This document shows, one piece after another, positions 29,035 to 41,779 of a DNA stretch of 64,000 nt; position 1 is the first letter of the stretch, and each line of letters starts with the position of its first letter. The stretch covers positions 6,864,278 through 6,928,277 of the forward strand of contig NC_081336.1 of assembly GCF_022539665.2 (NCBI RefSeq), written 5' to 3'. The translations under genes and the position numbers were made by a program. Source of the DNA: Daphnia carinata (lineage: Eukaryota > Arthropoda > Branchiopoda > Diplostraca > Daphniidae). The notes under the pieces were generated by a model that searched no databases, had not been told where the DNA came from, and worked only from the letters and a program-made list of their open reading frames with translations.

Positions 29035-32000
29035 TGTCGTGGAAGTTCAGTACATTTATTCAGTTTTATTCCAATGATGTAAAAGCCATTGCGCACCGAG
29101 TTGTTTGCACGACAGGCGTTTCGCAATGATGTCGTCACAACAACGAGATGAGACAATGGCTAAGTGACTTAGTTCTCCATCCGTTTATTGATTGTGTGTA
29201 GCCTGTTAGCTTTAACGGATACAGAAATAAGAATACGAATTAGTATAACGGTTCCAATCACGGAAATGTACGATATGATGACATTTGGCTTATATGGCAT
29301 TAACACTTAGCTGTGCCGTTTAACTTTGACGTGAATATCGCAATGGAACAAGAGTTTGTGACATTTGGGTTAGGTTTGTGCTACCTTATGTTGCATTAGA
29401 GATGAACGCTTCCACGCATTTCAGGGGGTTGGTTATTTATGGGCGAGTTCCAATGTAACTTCTCAATGAAACAAGGTTACTTTTTGTTTCAGTAATAGTG
29501 CTCGGCTTTCCAAGAATCTTGTTTTGTAGACTATGGAGTCTTGCCGTCGTACGACATTCTTTAAATGACTTTCTTTATATTTGATTTGCGACTCGAGAAC
29601 TATGTAGAGAAAATGTACAGACGGCTGTGCTAGTGCGTGTATGGTCAGTTTATTGGACTGTGCGCTAAGGTAAAAAAGAACAAAGTTGCTTGCTTACAAT
29701 TTAATTGGGAAAAAAGCGAAGGTGATAACAGCTCAAGTTTTTTTTTTTCCAACGAACAAAATTTTTTTACGGAGAAACTATTTTTCTCGCGCTCTTGTGG
29801 GTAGCAAATTCCTATTTACGTGAGAAAGAATTCTAATCTCTTTCCTCAATTTTGATTCGTTTCTATCTCATAAAACTTGATACTAATTTGTATGAATACG
29901 GAGTTTACCTGATCGGAAAGCAGATACACTACGAGGCTATTTTGCTAATATTTGAAGGGAGTGGTGTTGTAATGCTTGCTGAAAGGAAACACGACACTCA
30001 CCTTTTGTCATGGATAGATATCACGTTGCGTGTTTGTGGAAGACACTGAATCGTTATCAATGAAAGATGTTTAGAATTCTTTCACTGCGTTTCAAAAAAT
30101 AACTTTCCAAACTAATTGCTAAACAATTCGTTTAACGAAAAATGCCAAATCTCTTTTCACGAACAAATTGCGAACAAAATTTTTAAGACGTTGAGAGGAG
30201 TTGGCTCGCTTGTTATCACGAATGAAGCCAATATATTTTTTATAACAAGACGGCAACAGCTATAAGTGGCCCGTAAAAATGAAGACACGATTTGTTTTTC
30301 GGGAGGAACTCAACTTGCTCGACCTGTTCGCACGTATAGCTGTTCCAGGGTAGAGCCACCTCGAGCTTATAAACGTACGGCATTTATTTTCTTCCTTATA
30401 TCTAGCACGTCCTCAGCACTTTCAGCGCATGTCCGCACGCCTCGTGTGTTGGCGACAGTTCTTTTACTCTACCTCCTTAATCAACATCGCAATATTAGCA
30501 TCCAAAACGTATAGAGTCAATAAAGATGGGAAACTTCTTACATACAAACTGAGTGTATATACTTAAACTCTCGTGTTACAATCACTTCGTGCAACGTGAT
30601 TTCAATTTCTCTCTGAAAACAACAGCCAAGCGCAATAAACCCAGGTATAGATTACGTCTCCAACAAATAAAAATAAATTTCTCCAACAAATAATAATAAT
30701 AGAAAATTGGTTGGTTGGAAACGATATGCGGTTGATGTTTGCAAAAGAAGCGTGAGTTGCACTCTGAAATATTGACAATCACATGCATCTTTGTATTATT
30801 TCCAAACTTGTGTGTCGGCGGTGCGGTGCTTAAACCAGCGTCGCAGAAACAGACAGCTTCGTTAATGGAGGATGCTATTTTGTTGTGGGCGGAATAATGG
30901 AGCGAGACGAGTGCTTTCCATGAATTGTCGTCAGGGTTTTTGGAATCTCGTGATACTTTAAGATTTTGCGGTATTTTAGATGTTCACGTCTAAAAGCAAT
31001 TGCGGTTTTTAAGGGTTTTGCTTTTAGAAGCAATGCCATGACTCGCGTATGAAATTGGCCCTAGTATATCGAACCGTGGCAATCCTATGAATCTAATGAA
31101 TGGTATAACCTCTTGTTATTACGTACATAGAATTTGTTAAAACTAGAAAATAAATACCTTCAATTTGCCAAAGAAAAATATTTAATACTGTTAGTCTTTT
31201 GTCGTCCTGAACATGACAAACTAGAATAATCTTCTTTGATTACCCAATTGTGTTGTTTTAATGGTGTACAATTGTTGACAACAGATTCGATGTAAACAAT
31301 CTCCATCTCTGCCCCTGAATATCGTTAGGTGAACTTTCCCAGAAACTGAAACAGCTCAACACGATTTGAATAGACGTTAAATCTTTAATGAGAAACATTA
31401 TCTACCATATATCTCGCTTTAGTTACCTACGTGCATTGCCGAGGTAGTACTATATATAACTCTAAAAACGACGTGGGCCTGTATTCTATATCTTTTAAAA
31501 TTAATTAGATGGTGCCATTCGCCATGTTATCACAGAGTAATTTCCGTTCTTCCGGACATTATACCTGTCTGCTGATATGGTTAAAATCCTTAAACTAGAA
31601 CTGGTAATTTGAATCCTTGCGCATATCCAGTTCAGAACATCTCGGTTCCTTTTAGTGTATTGTATGCAATTGTCTTCCGGGAGGTTACTGGTGGAATCCC
31701 ATGTTTTAATACCGGGATGACGTAACTCAAAGAAAATACTAAAATTCTCTATCTACGTTGATAAATGCCTTCCATGTTGAATACACGAAGCGTTTTTTGT
31801 CTGGTCGTTTCAATTCCGAATATGCAAATGGTCGAACCTTTGTGCCCATTGTATACGCAAATATTTTAGCTCGCTAACTACTACCTTTATAGTCGAGACT
31901 AAATTCGGGGAAAAGGAATCGCCTTCTGTCGAGAGCAGCTGTTCATCCGCCGAATATGTTGAGATCTATACGCATAATGCCCTTCCGCTTATTTCCGGAT

Positions 32001-35000
32001 TCGCAAGGAGGCACTCTGTTCGCCACCAGCTCTTCTTTTACGTAGAAGAGCGTACGCTTCAAAACATTAAATGACTTTCTTTTATGATTGGAAAAGCCCG
32101 CCGAGCATATGGGATCGTGCTCGGTCGTGAGTTTTTGCTTTCCTGTATATAGGGCATCGAAGAATGAACTAAAAGGCAACAACGCAATCGCAGGATGATG
32201 CAATACCAGCGTTTGTTTGTATGCAACGAAAATCCGAACTTCAATATACGTAAATGTTGATGGCTGAAAGATTTCGCCTAAACAGTGCACCACGTATAAA
32301 GTAAACATCCTCTTTTATAGTTAGTCCATGGAAACAGTCCTTTTATGGTCCATGCAAGAGTGCAGAGGTGTTCGCTAAACGTGCAATTTACATCTGGCAA
32401 TTGGCAATCGGCGGACACAATACAAGCAAAAGAGAAAACCTTAAGTGCATATTGGGATTATTTCCGTAGCAACTCGAGTACGTAACGTTGGATTCCGGGG
32501 GTGGGGAGTGGGAGGAGAATAGAACGAAGGAAGGAGTATACGTGATGAAATCATCTTACATTTATACAGTACGTTGAAGAAATTCAACGTGTGACACTTT
32601 CAATTTTTCGCTTTAATTAATCCGAACATACGGGTCGTGAAATCATTTACGCCAAATGGTTTTTAGAAATGATATGCAAATTTCTCGTGTTTCTGAAGAG
32701 CGCAATTAATCGCGTGCGGTATTAGAGGGCTTGCGTGTGTCATCGCATTTGTTTCGTGCACTGGATACAACACGAATCAATGCTGCTTGAACTTTCCAGA
32801 AATAAATGATGCTGTTTTTTCCTATTAGATTATTACGACTGCTTCTGCTATATTTCTTCACATGTGCCATTGCGCTGAATCATGGCTGCGCCGTCTCAGT
32901 GTTCTTTATGTTCCGTCTTGAACTAAAGGAAAGCATTTTTCGAGCATGTAGTTCTAACCAATTTTGGTTCCTCGTCATGTCTTTTGTTCACTTGCACATA
33001 ACCGTGTACGTTTTCCAGTGCAACAGCTTCTCCAAGTAATGCGCTTTGAACTCGTTGTTGTTAAAAGCACCAGTTGGGTTTTGTGTACCGACAAAGTTAA
33101 ACTTTCCCGACGGTCAAGCCATCAGACGACAGGTTAAATTTTGCACTAGACCTCTTCGTACAATCCTTTTTTTATTGACCAATATGGGCCGATGAAAAGT
33201 TGAAAACATGGCAATCAGTTAAAGCGACCCTGCGCTACGATAAAGACTCTAGTTTGTGTTCAGAGCGGTTCAGCAAATATTGTGTGAAAGTTAGAAGACA
33301 TTAATTCGCTGAACGTTGTAATGAACTATTTAGGGAACCTCATATGTAATGAGTCTTTGGACCCATAAATTGCCAACTTTTGCGTAAGCCTTTGTTCAGA
33401 TGGTCCAAAATACTGTTCCGTATAGCCTATACTATAATGAAGCCCTCGTGATCGATCGGTGTTCTATTTCTCCATTATGTAATGGCAAACAAAGAGATTA
33501 CCTACTTCTGTCGACGCATGTAGCAGTGCAAACAGCTTGATATATATATTTATTGATATTTGACGAAGCAGTGGATATTTACACTGCTCTACCCAATATC
33601 GGCTGCCCTACCCATTGGGCTTTTTTACAATATCCATCATGGAATAAAAAAACTGCGCAAGTTGTGTTCAAATAAATCGAATATCGGACAACAGCCTTTG
33701 CATAATATAGTGGTCATTCCGTAGTACATATATCACGTTAACTCTGTTTGCCCGTTTTTTCTGTTATTAAACAACGGGCGACCGAAGTTTCGTGTATTTA
33801 CGCATCCATTTATGAAATGCTGGCTTCTTTTCGCGGTACTTGTGTAAGGATTTGAGACAAACCAGCGACATGCATGAGCTTCTTTAAAATGAAGAATTGG
33901 ATGACGACGTAACGGAATTTTTGCTGTCGTACATCATTATTCTGCACCGATGGAGAAAATTTCCTGACATTGATGTGGGGATTTTGGCTCAGTCCTTGTG
34001 CGATATTGCACAGTTTTCCATATTCGATTCGAACACTTCTCCTACTTCAAATGCGTGTCTTCATATTTCAAAAATCAATTCTTTTCCTTAATTGTCAGTG
34101 TTGAGAAAAAACTGCGAATATTTGAAATAGTTTGGATTCATGACAATGATGAAGTTCCGGTAATGATTATCGCCAATTATTCTCTGGGAAATCGATATTT
34201 TCCACATCCTAAAAATAAATCTAATGATTGCCTAGAATCTACAGCAAATCGTGCACATTTCGTCTTGATTATCGTAAACATAACGGACTAAAGTCCCTGA
34301 ATCGTAATTAGTCGGCAGCAGTATAAGAACTAATATAACTGGGGCATTTGAATTCTTATGTAGCCAGGGCTTTGATTTATATTGCCGTCAAATGCTCTAC
34401 AAGAGGATGACATTGCTGAATATTTGAAGAAAACACACACAAAAAAAGCTTTTCGATAAAAATTTTCGTTTACTTTTCAAATTTGTTACTAATTTTTAAA
34501 TTGTTTCAGCTTTGTTTACTAATTTTTATTGCAACCACATCTGCTTTCAATCAGCAAACCCTTGCGACTAGTTTTGTTGTGGAGGCGTATGTGTTTATCG
34601 GATCGAGGCTTTCATGCGATGCTTTTCGTTCCTGCGTTCTATATTAATGGGATTAAACTGTTGAGGGTTGTACGCTACGCTAGAAGAAAAGAAAACCATG
34701 CCGTTCTAAGAGGATCGTTTTCCTTTTGTTAAAAATTCCTTAATTTAATGTTCCCGTGTGCTATCCTACAGAAGGTTATTAGGGTACATCTGCCCACGGA
34801 TACCACCTGCTGTGTCAGTTTCCCGATAGCGATTTTGTCTTGATGACAGACTATCCAACCAACTAGCATTTATTTTACGATATTTTTTCACCAGATGGCA
34901 TTCGTGACGATATCGAACTGCTTTCACGAGATTTGAAAATGAATAGGGCCTACACTCACGGAAAGTCCCAATTACAAGTAGAGTACGTCTTTTACGTTTA

Positions 35001-35299
35001 TTTCAAAAACCTATTATTTCACGTAAAAACAAACTCAAAATTAGTGATTCTTGTAAAATTTTGAGTGTAAATCATGTATAATTAGTCATTATTTGATGTT
35101 TTTAGGAGGAAACAACGAATAAATTGAAAAAAAAGCGAAGGGAATTAAGATAAGACTTTCGCATAAAAAATCTGCAAGAACTGACATTTACTGGACTTGG
35201 TTTAATATCACAGAATATACATAAACTTGAATGCTTATTCTGTGAAAATTGTTACTTTTTCATTAAATCAACTGTTTTGGAAATATACCGAATATTTGT
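29035..35299. other. Intergenic region, no gene recognised
   Basis: About 6.3 kb upstream of the GPCR gene. The proximal part presumably contains its promoter. No exon with a family motif, no tRNA-like element and no strong inverted repeat was seen. The sequence is AT-rich with scattered short ORFs of no evident coding character. Confidence 0.5.
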
Positions 35300-37340
35300 G
35301 CTGCATCGATCTAGCGGTGTCGCGCACTGGCGCGCTAGGTTTTAACTGGGGAACTCTCTTAATAATTAATCAATAGGGATAACTATACATGATTAAGATT
35401 AATGTAACGCGAATCACTAAAATGAACTTTGTTTTGGCGTGCACTTTACGGATTTTGATTAATCTAAAATATAAAAGTAGGCTAGTTGCGGTAAAGCAAT
35501 ATTGATTGCGAATAATTCAAAAACTTCAGAAGTAACAAGAAAACTAACATGCCAGTTAGAATCAGCGTTCGATTTTGAGCCTATTGTGTGTCTTTTTTAT
35601 TGAATTCTGAAAGATTTAGCTTTTTGATGATTTTCGTCAAAATGAGAAGGCTATAGCCTTCCTACTTTTTCAATTTTCGTCAAATTCTAGATTTACTTAA
35701 GCATACATTATTTCGATTCGAAATTGATCGCTGATCACGAAAATCGGGTATATTTTTATATTGGGCTTATAGTTTATGAATTAACCGTGAAAAACAGAAA
35801 GTCGGGCTTATTTTGTCGGGCTTAAAATTTTTTCCTATCAAAAAATAATGTCATTAGATCTAAATAACTATATATCCTTCTGATTTTAAATTTAACAAGG
35901 AACATGAAAATGGATTTTTTTACGTAGAGTTTATGGTTTTTGAATAATCAAAAAAGTTTGATGTGTCACGCTAGCGCTGTAGCGTACTGGCGCGCTAGTA
36001 ATGGTTTCGATTCGCCTCTAATTTTATATTTTAGATTGCTCAAAAACTATAAGCTCTACATAAAAAAAACTTGCATTCTCGTGTTCCTTGATTAATTTTG
36101 AATCAGAATCATATATGTTTATCTAGATTTAATGATATTATTTTTTAATAGGACAAAATTTTAAGCCCGACAATATAAGCCCGGCTTTCTGTTTTTGTCG
36201 TTTAATTCAAAAATTATAAGGCTAACTAAAAAATAAACTTTATATTCGTGATCAGCATTCCATTATGCATCGAAATCATGTATTTTAAGCCAAATTTGAA
36301 ATTTGGCCAAAAATGAAAAAGTAAGAAGGCTATAGCCTTCTCACTTTTTCAAATTTGGTCAAATTCCAGATTCAATTAAAAATGCGTTATATCGATTAAA
36401 AATTCATCGCTGATTACGGAAATTGTGTTGATTTTGACATTGGGCTTATATTTTTTGAATTAACCGTAAAAAACTAAAAGTCGGGCTTATTTTGCTGGGT
36501 TTATGTTGTCGGGCTTAAAACTTTGTCCTATTAAAAAAATAATATCATTAAATGTCGATAACTATATATAATACTGATTCAAAATTTAACAAGGAACACG
36601 CTAATGAAATTTGTTTTTACATAGAGCTTATGGTTTTTTAATAATAAAAGAAGTTTGAAACTATAAGGCTAATTAAAAAATAAACTTTATAGACGTGATT
36701 AGCATTCCATTTTGCATCGAAATCATGTATTTTAAGCCAAATTTGAAATTTGGCCAAAAATGAAAAAGTAAGAAGGCTATAGCCTTCTCACTTTTTCAAA
36801 TTTGGTCAAATTCCAGATTCAATGAAAAATGCGTTATATCGATTCAAAATTCATCGCTGATTACGGAAATCATGTTCATTTTGACATTGGGCTTATAGTT
36901 TTTGAATTAACCGTAAAAAACTAAAAGTCGGGCTTATTTTGCTGGGCTTATGTTGTCGGGCTTAAAATTTTGTCCTATTAAAAAATAATATCATTAAATC
37001 TCGATAACTATGTATGATTCTGATTCAAAATTTAACAAGGAACACGCTAATGAAATCTGTTTTTACATAGTTTATGGTTTTTGAATAATCAAAGAAGTTT
37101 GATGTGTCACGCTAGCGCTGTAGCGTACTGGCGCGCTAGTAATGATTTTGATTCGCACACACACTAATTTTATATTTTAGATAACTCAAAAACTATAAGA
37201 TTTACGTAAAAAACATCGCATATTCATGTTGCTTGGCTAATTTTTTATCAGAATCATATGCAGTTATCGGGATTTAATGACATTATTTTTTAATAAGAAA
37301 AATTTTTAAGCCTGACAATATAAGCCCGACTTTTCCTTTT
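35300..37340. repeat. Dispersed AT-rich palindromic-core repeat, three linked copies
   Basis: The same family as in the intron at 15.7-16.9 kb, here in reverse orientation at 35540-36020. A diverged pair of modules follows at about 36220-36420 and 36660-36870, in direct tandem. Palindromic cores lie at 35644-35661, 36324-36341 and 36771-36788. Around the last two, the flanking tttgg...ccaaa arms extend the palindrome to roughly 60 bases. The module with ctagcgctgtagcgtactgg recurs at about 35960 and 37110. Junctions carry gtcgggctta motifs. No protein-coding capacity. Confidence 0.75.
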
Positions 37341-37479
37341 CAAAATTCTTTAAACCTAATAGCCAATAACATGCACGATTTCGATTAAAATTTAACGAAA
37401 ATAACGAAAATGATATTCAATTTGACGTGGAATCTATGGATATCGAGTAATCAAAAATATTTAAGTTGTTGTGCTATGT

Positions 37480-37720
37480 ACAGACTTGCCGTCCGATTAT
37501 TTCTTGAGCGATTATCGGTAGCCGTCGATAATCGCAAAAAAAAAAATGATCGCCGATCATTCGTCTGTTGAAAAATTTTGATCGGCGATTAAATTTCTTA
37601 GCGATTGTTTTTCCGATTATTTTTAGGCGCTATCTAGCAGTTGTGGCAGTCCGTTTTAACCCCCCCCCAAAAAAAATCGCACTTTTTTCCTTTTTTCTTC
37701 CTTAGCCATCTAGCGTCGTC
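37480..37720. repeat. ATCG-rich repeat, left copy
   Basis: Contains repeated gattat, cgatcgg and atcggcgatt words, then gtggcagtccgtttta, a C/A homopolymer, cactttttt and ccatct. The same series of landmarks in the same order appears in the reverse complement of about 49730-50135, so this is one member of a diverged dispersed family. No ORF. Confidence 0.5.
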
Positions 37721-37777
37721 TGCCTAACTACATAAATTCGTAATGATAGCACCTAGTTAGGACGGCGGTAGCTAGCA

Positions 37778-38133
37778 CCATGGCCTACTATAATAAACGG
37801 CCAGCAAGCGTGCAATACCTCCTACGCCTAAAACTAAATTGCCAGAGGGGCCTAATACCCCAAATCGAGCTCCACTTTCCACTGTTTGGTAACAAATATA
37901 CAATGGAAATACGTGGAAAGAGGTTGTGGAAAGTGGAATTCTGGTTGGGGTACTACGGCGTTAGTACCTCTCCCCCATTGCCAATCAGTGGCAAAAATGA
38001 AGGAAATCGGAATCGGTGGATTCATGCTGTGGAAAGTGGAATTCGATTTGGGGTATTAGGCCCCTCTGGCAATTTAGTTTTAGGCGCAGGACGTATTGCG
38101 CGCTTGCTGGCCGTTTATTATAGTAGGCCATGG
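37778..38133. repeat. Foldback (long-hairpin) element with 105-bp arms
   Basis: Bases 37778-37882 and 38029-38133 are inverted copies, about 95% identical by hand count (roughly five mismatches), around a 146-bp centre. The outer ends are ccatggcctactataataa and its complement. A gctagcac motif follows the right arm and also sits before the left arm in direct orientation, which could be a duplicated target or part of the element. An ORF reading through both arms (37780-38196) is a by-product of the hairpin. Probably a non-autonomous DNA transposon or MITE. Confidence 0.8.
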
Positions 38134-38739
38134 CTAGCACACAGACACGGACAGCAGCAGTTAATAGTTATGGATGGACTTGACGGTAATTATTGATTAA
38201 TTATGATTTATCGTGGTATAGTTAATTTTAATAGGACCTCAGAGGTAGAATTAATTTTTAGAAATGATTTATGTTGAAGAAGTTGTGCTTCAAGAGAAGT
38301 TTAATGAGCAAGTTGGTGAACCTGGTCAGGTACATAAAACTTTTGAAGTACGAATTCAAAACAAGGCTATAATTTTAACAAAGAAATTTTTATTCTTTGG
38401 TCATTCAATCCACTGGGATTGTTTTCTGCTTTGAACTTGAAGGAATCAAACTCCTGATCAATTGTTTTACAATGGGCTTTGACAAACTTGCGTAGTGTGA
38501 CACATTTCTTTCTTTTCGTAGCTGAACGGTTGTAATGAATTTGAAAAGGATTCTCACTGCGGCCAGTCATCCCAGATGTAAGAAACGTTGGCAGCACAGG
38601 TGTCAATTTTCATGATTCATCAATTACATTCCAAGTTGAGTGGGGGTGTGTTTCTTATTAAATTTATCATGACTTGAGGATGAGTGAAATGATTGCCTAA
38701 TTACGAATGACAGCTTATCTGCAAGTTTACTTTAAACAA

Positions 38740-39853
38740 TTGCACTAGTCAGATTAAAGCTGTTTCTGATGACTAGGCAAAGGATAGTCAAATTAAACAG
38801 TGGTGTGTTGGTTCTATCGTTGGTGACCTTCCCACTGGTTAGTATGTCTTCCGTTGTAAGTTTTACAAAGCTAGATGTTAAAGTCAGAATCATGCCAAAT
38901 GGTATATTAACGGCCACACACAAGTTAAATACCTCTAAATAGAGCAACAGAGTAGCATGATGGAATGCTAAGGTCATAGTTTTTTGACAGAGCAATTTGT
39001 GACAGTTTGGAATTGGCAGCTTGCATAGCTTGCAAGATTGCTCGTTACATGAAAAATTAAATATTTGGTTTGCTTCACTTCCAAAACAACACAGGGAATA
39101 AAACACGTAATAGTAGTTAATTTTATACATCTTTCCACTAGAGTCTAACATTTTTAACAAAGACTTTCAAACACAGGATTCACTGCTTACACCACTGTCA
39201 CACGTAAACATACCACCATTTTGGAAGCGCAACAGCGACATCTAGTTTTTTTCTCAACAACCAAAATAAAAGCGAATCGAAGAAGAATTAGTGAACAAGT
39301 TGTTAATTCAAAAACCTCGGTATTCCCATTAAAATACATGATTTAGATTGGAAATTTCACAGGGTGTCAATTGCGGCTTTTCACAAGCGTCTCTGACCAG
39401 CATCAAACTGTAGTATAAGAATAAATAATCTTACGTGTTTTTGTTTAAAATGGTACTTCCCATTTCTTGCCAGCTTTTAGTCATATAAATATCAACACAT
39501 AATCACCAGGTTTTTCTTGAGTCTTCTCGGTTAGAAAATGAAAATACAAAATGACAAGGTTAAGTCAAAACAACGAATTACTAACTCAGTCATACAACAT
39601 GATACGAAAACACATGACATTTACATATAAAACAATCGGTTCGGTATTCCGAACGCCTGTGTGCCCTTTGCGTTAATAATATTAATGCAAAGGTATTAAC
39701 TTAATACCAATTTTATGAAGATAATGACCAAAAAGAACGACATCTTAATTTTTGGCGCTCGTCCCCAGAGTCAGACGATTGAACGTAAAAAGTATAAAAC
39801 ACGCTCAAAATAGCACAGTGAAAACTGAATCGGATAGCGCGGAATAACACGCA
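38740..39853. repeat. Long inverted repeat, left arm
   Basis: About 1.1 kb that matches the reverse complement of 45165-46256 with a low level of substitutions and a few indels. The outer boundary is at tgcactagtcagattaaagc; the inner boundary is at gcgcggaataacacgca. On the minus strand it has a 142-codon ORF (38732-39160) with CNEQSCKLCKLPIPNC. Its C-terminal half is preserved in the other arm (46073-46285, plus strand). The protein family is not recognised. Confidence 0.85.
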
Positions 39854-40059
39854 CTGGTTTTCCGACATCATCGTTGAATTTCAATTCAAAATCATGGGTT
39901 TTTATAGCAATCCAGATTTCTGAGAAAATAAGTAAAGAGAAAGTTAAGCTTGTTTTTTGTTTGAATCTGACTGAACTGGATTTTACCTAGATGGCGACAC
40001 ATGATGTCTTTGAAGAGGAGGAGCCTGTGTCTGTCACATCACGAGTCACGTCACGGGAA

Positions 40060-40500
40060 GCGAGTGGGTCGACAGGCAGCGCGTGGGCTGACGGGCAGAT
40101 GAGTGGGTCGACGGGCAGATGAGCGGGTCGACGGGCAGATGAGTGGGTCGACGGGCAGCGAGGGGGCCGACGGGCAGAACGGGGGCTGACGGGCAGAGAG
40201 AGGGTCGACGGGCAATAACAGCGGGCAGAAGCAAAAAATGGGTGGACGGACAACTATAGCGGGGGTTTTGACGGGCCGAGACTGTGACGAAAGGGTGGGC
40301 AAATGCAAGAAAAAGGTAGATGTCAGGGCATTTTTGGGGGCAGAATGGGATTTGACGGGCAGAGAGGGGGTCGACGGGCAAAGTGTGGTTGGGCAGAGAA
40401 AGTGAGGGGATGGCCGGCAGAACCAATGAGTGGGTCGGCGGGGATGAAAGGGGAACTCTTGATTGATGAATAGAATTAAGAGTAGACGGGCAAAATATAG
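40060..40500. repeat. GC-rich minisatellite, unit about 18-20 bp
   Basis: Tandem copies of gtgggtcgacgggcag with variable agatga spacers are regular from about 40060 to 40220 and decay to 40500. It sits in AT-rich surroundings between the arms of the long inverted repeat. Translation of any frame gives Pro/Arg/Ser-rich repeats without other coding support. Spacers are not unique, so it is not a CRISPR array. Confidence 0.85.
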
Positions 40501-40524
40501 TCATGGGTCAATTTTTTTTTAAAT

Positions 40525-40790
40525 AGCGTTAAAATACGCTAGCGCCAACTATCCCCCGGCCCTGGGCGGGCCCAACGTTACTAGTAAATAAATAAAGGGA
40601 GAGGGTTTGCGGGCAAAAATAGAGAGTGTTTTAATGCGAAAAAAAGAATTAAAATTAGACGGAAAAATAACGAATAAATTAGGCATTGGCTCAAATTAAC
40701 GATTGGCCGACTAAAATTAAGAAAAAGAAGCGTTAAAATGCGCTATCCCCAGGTCTTGCACGGGCAAAAGTTACTAGTGCGTTGCTAAAC
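40525..40790. repeat. Two diverged tandem copies of a short module
   Basis: gcgttaaaatacgctagcg...cgttactagt near 40525-40590 recurs as gcgttaaaatgcgctat...gttactagt near 40730-40780, with purine-rich sequence between. No gene seen. Confidence 0.45.
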
Positions 40791-40820
40791 GTAAAAAAAA
40801 ATATTAAAATAATATAAAAA

Positions 40821-40884
40821 CATAGAATCGAACCCGCGAAATCAGCATGGTAGCCGTAAACTAAGCCATAGCGCCATACTAGAT
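40821..40884 (-). repeat. tRNA-derived SINE-like head
   Basis: On the minus strand a box-A-like segment (tatggcgctatggcttagtt) is followed about 30 bases later by a box-B-like gggttcgattc. The flanks do not form an acceptor stem, so this is a tRNA-related repeat and not a working tRNA gene. Confidence 0.5.
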
Positions 40885-40951
40885 TATTACATTGCTTCTT
40901 AAGCTACCTATTTGAATGGGTGACACCCAAAGCAAAATTTGTTTGGAATGT

Positions 40952-41024
40952 GCGGTCCTGGCACAGTGGTTACCACCTTCGCTTCGCATTCTGAGGGCCC
41001 CGGGTTCAAGTCCCGCCACCGCCA
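40952..41024 (+). repeat. tRNA-derived SINE-like head
   Basis: Box A (tggcacagtggttaccacc) and box B (gggttcaagtccc) have correct spacing. The ends gcggt and accgc can pair and are followed by ca. The centre, cttcgcttcgcattct, resembles tRNA-Ala(CGC), but its anticodon stem does not pair. It is followed by a CT-rich, then an AG-rich tail, as in SINEs. Called a tRNA-derived repeat and not a functional tRNA. Confidence 0.55.
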
Positions 41025-41089
41025 ATTTCCCTCCCTCCCTTTCCCTCCAATTCATCATTCAAGATACGCAAGATTCTACGCCTTCAAGA

Positions 41090-41205
41090 AAGAAAAGAAG
41101 AAAGAATAAAAGAAGAAAGAATAAAAGAAGAGAGAAAAAAAGAGAGAGAAAAGAGAGAAGAGAAATAAAGGGGCTAAATGAAGAGAGAAAAAAAGAGAGA
41201 AAAAT
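41090..41205. repeat. Purine-only low-complexity tract
   Basis: Mostly AGAAA/GAGA words downstream of the tRNA-like head at 40952; may be the tail of that repeat. Confidence 0.7.
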
Positions 41206-41268
41206 GAAGAAAAGCCATGCCTACTATAAATCGGGGTTCACTAAATGGCACACCAAAAAAGCCATTGA

Positions 41269-41360
41269 ACCAGGCTAAAAATGGCAAAAAAAATTCGCCT
41301 TTTTTGCCAGGCTAAAAATGGACAAAATATAAATTTAAAACCTTGCCAGGCTAAAAATCG
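41269..41360. repeat. Three copies of ccaggctaaaaat
   Basis: Copies start near 41270, 41308 and 41346, about 38 bases apart, with variable text between. Confidence 0.7.
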
Positions 41361-41779
41361 ATCTGTAGTACTGTTCACTACACGTTAAAGATCGACCCAC
41401 AAAACTGAAGGGTTTTCCAGGAGAAGAGGTCATCTTAAAAGAACATTGAACGTAAGTTCTGTCTCTTAGTTGGAAGTTTTTGCATGCTCATAACTTTGTT
41501 CTATACGCTCAGAAACGTCCCCATTTGTTCCTGAAAGACGGCTCGTGGATGCAGGCAGCTTATGATCGGGATATGTGACCCAATTCGATACCCGTAAGTT
41601 TTTGTTGTTCCTTTTTGTATCTAACACCATTAGGAAATAACGTACAGCCTAGTAATTATAAACAGAATAGTAATTGACAAATTTATATAAATTTAAAACT
41701 TCTTTCATATTTAAATATTTCATCTTATATCCTGGTTAAGGCTTTTTTTAAGGAAAATTAGCATTATGCACGCCACTTG

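Noticed and set aside
37780-38196. 138-codon plus-strand ORF
   Set aside because: It reads through both arms of the foldback element; the open frame follows from the hairpin sequence and has no family motif.
40060-40500. CRISPR-like array
   Set aside because: Units are contiguous and spacers are not unique; the setting is an animal genome.
39987-40504. Pro/Arg/Ser-rich ORFs on the minus strand (up to 152 codons)
   Set aside because: Pure translation of the minisatellite; several frames are open at once, as expected from a repeat without stops.
40952-41024. Functional tRNA-Ala gene
   Set aside because: Boxes A and B are good but the anticodon stem does not pair, and the 3' side continues into a SINE-like tail.
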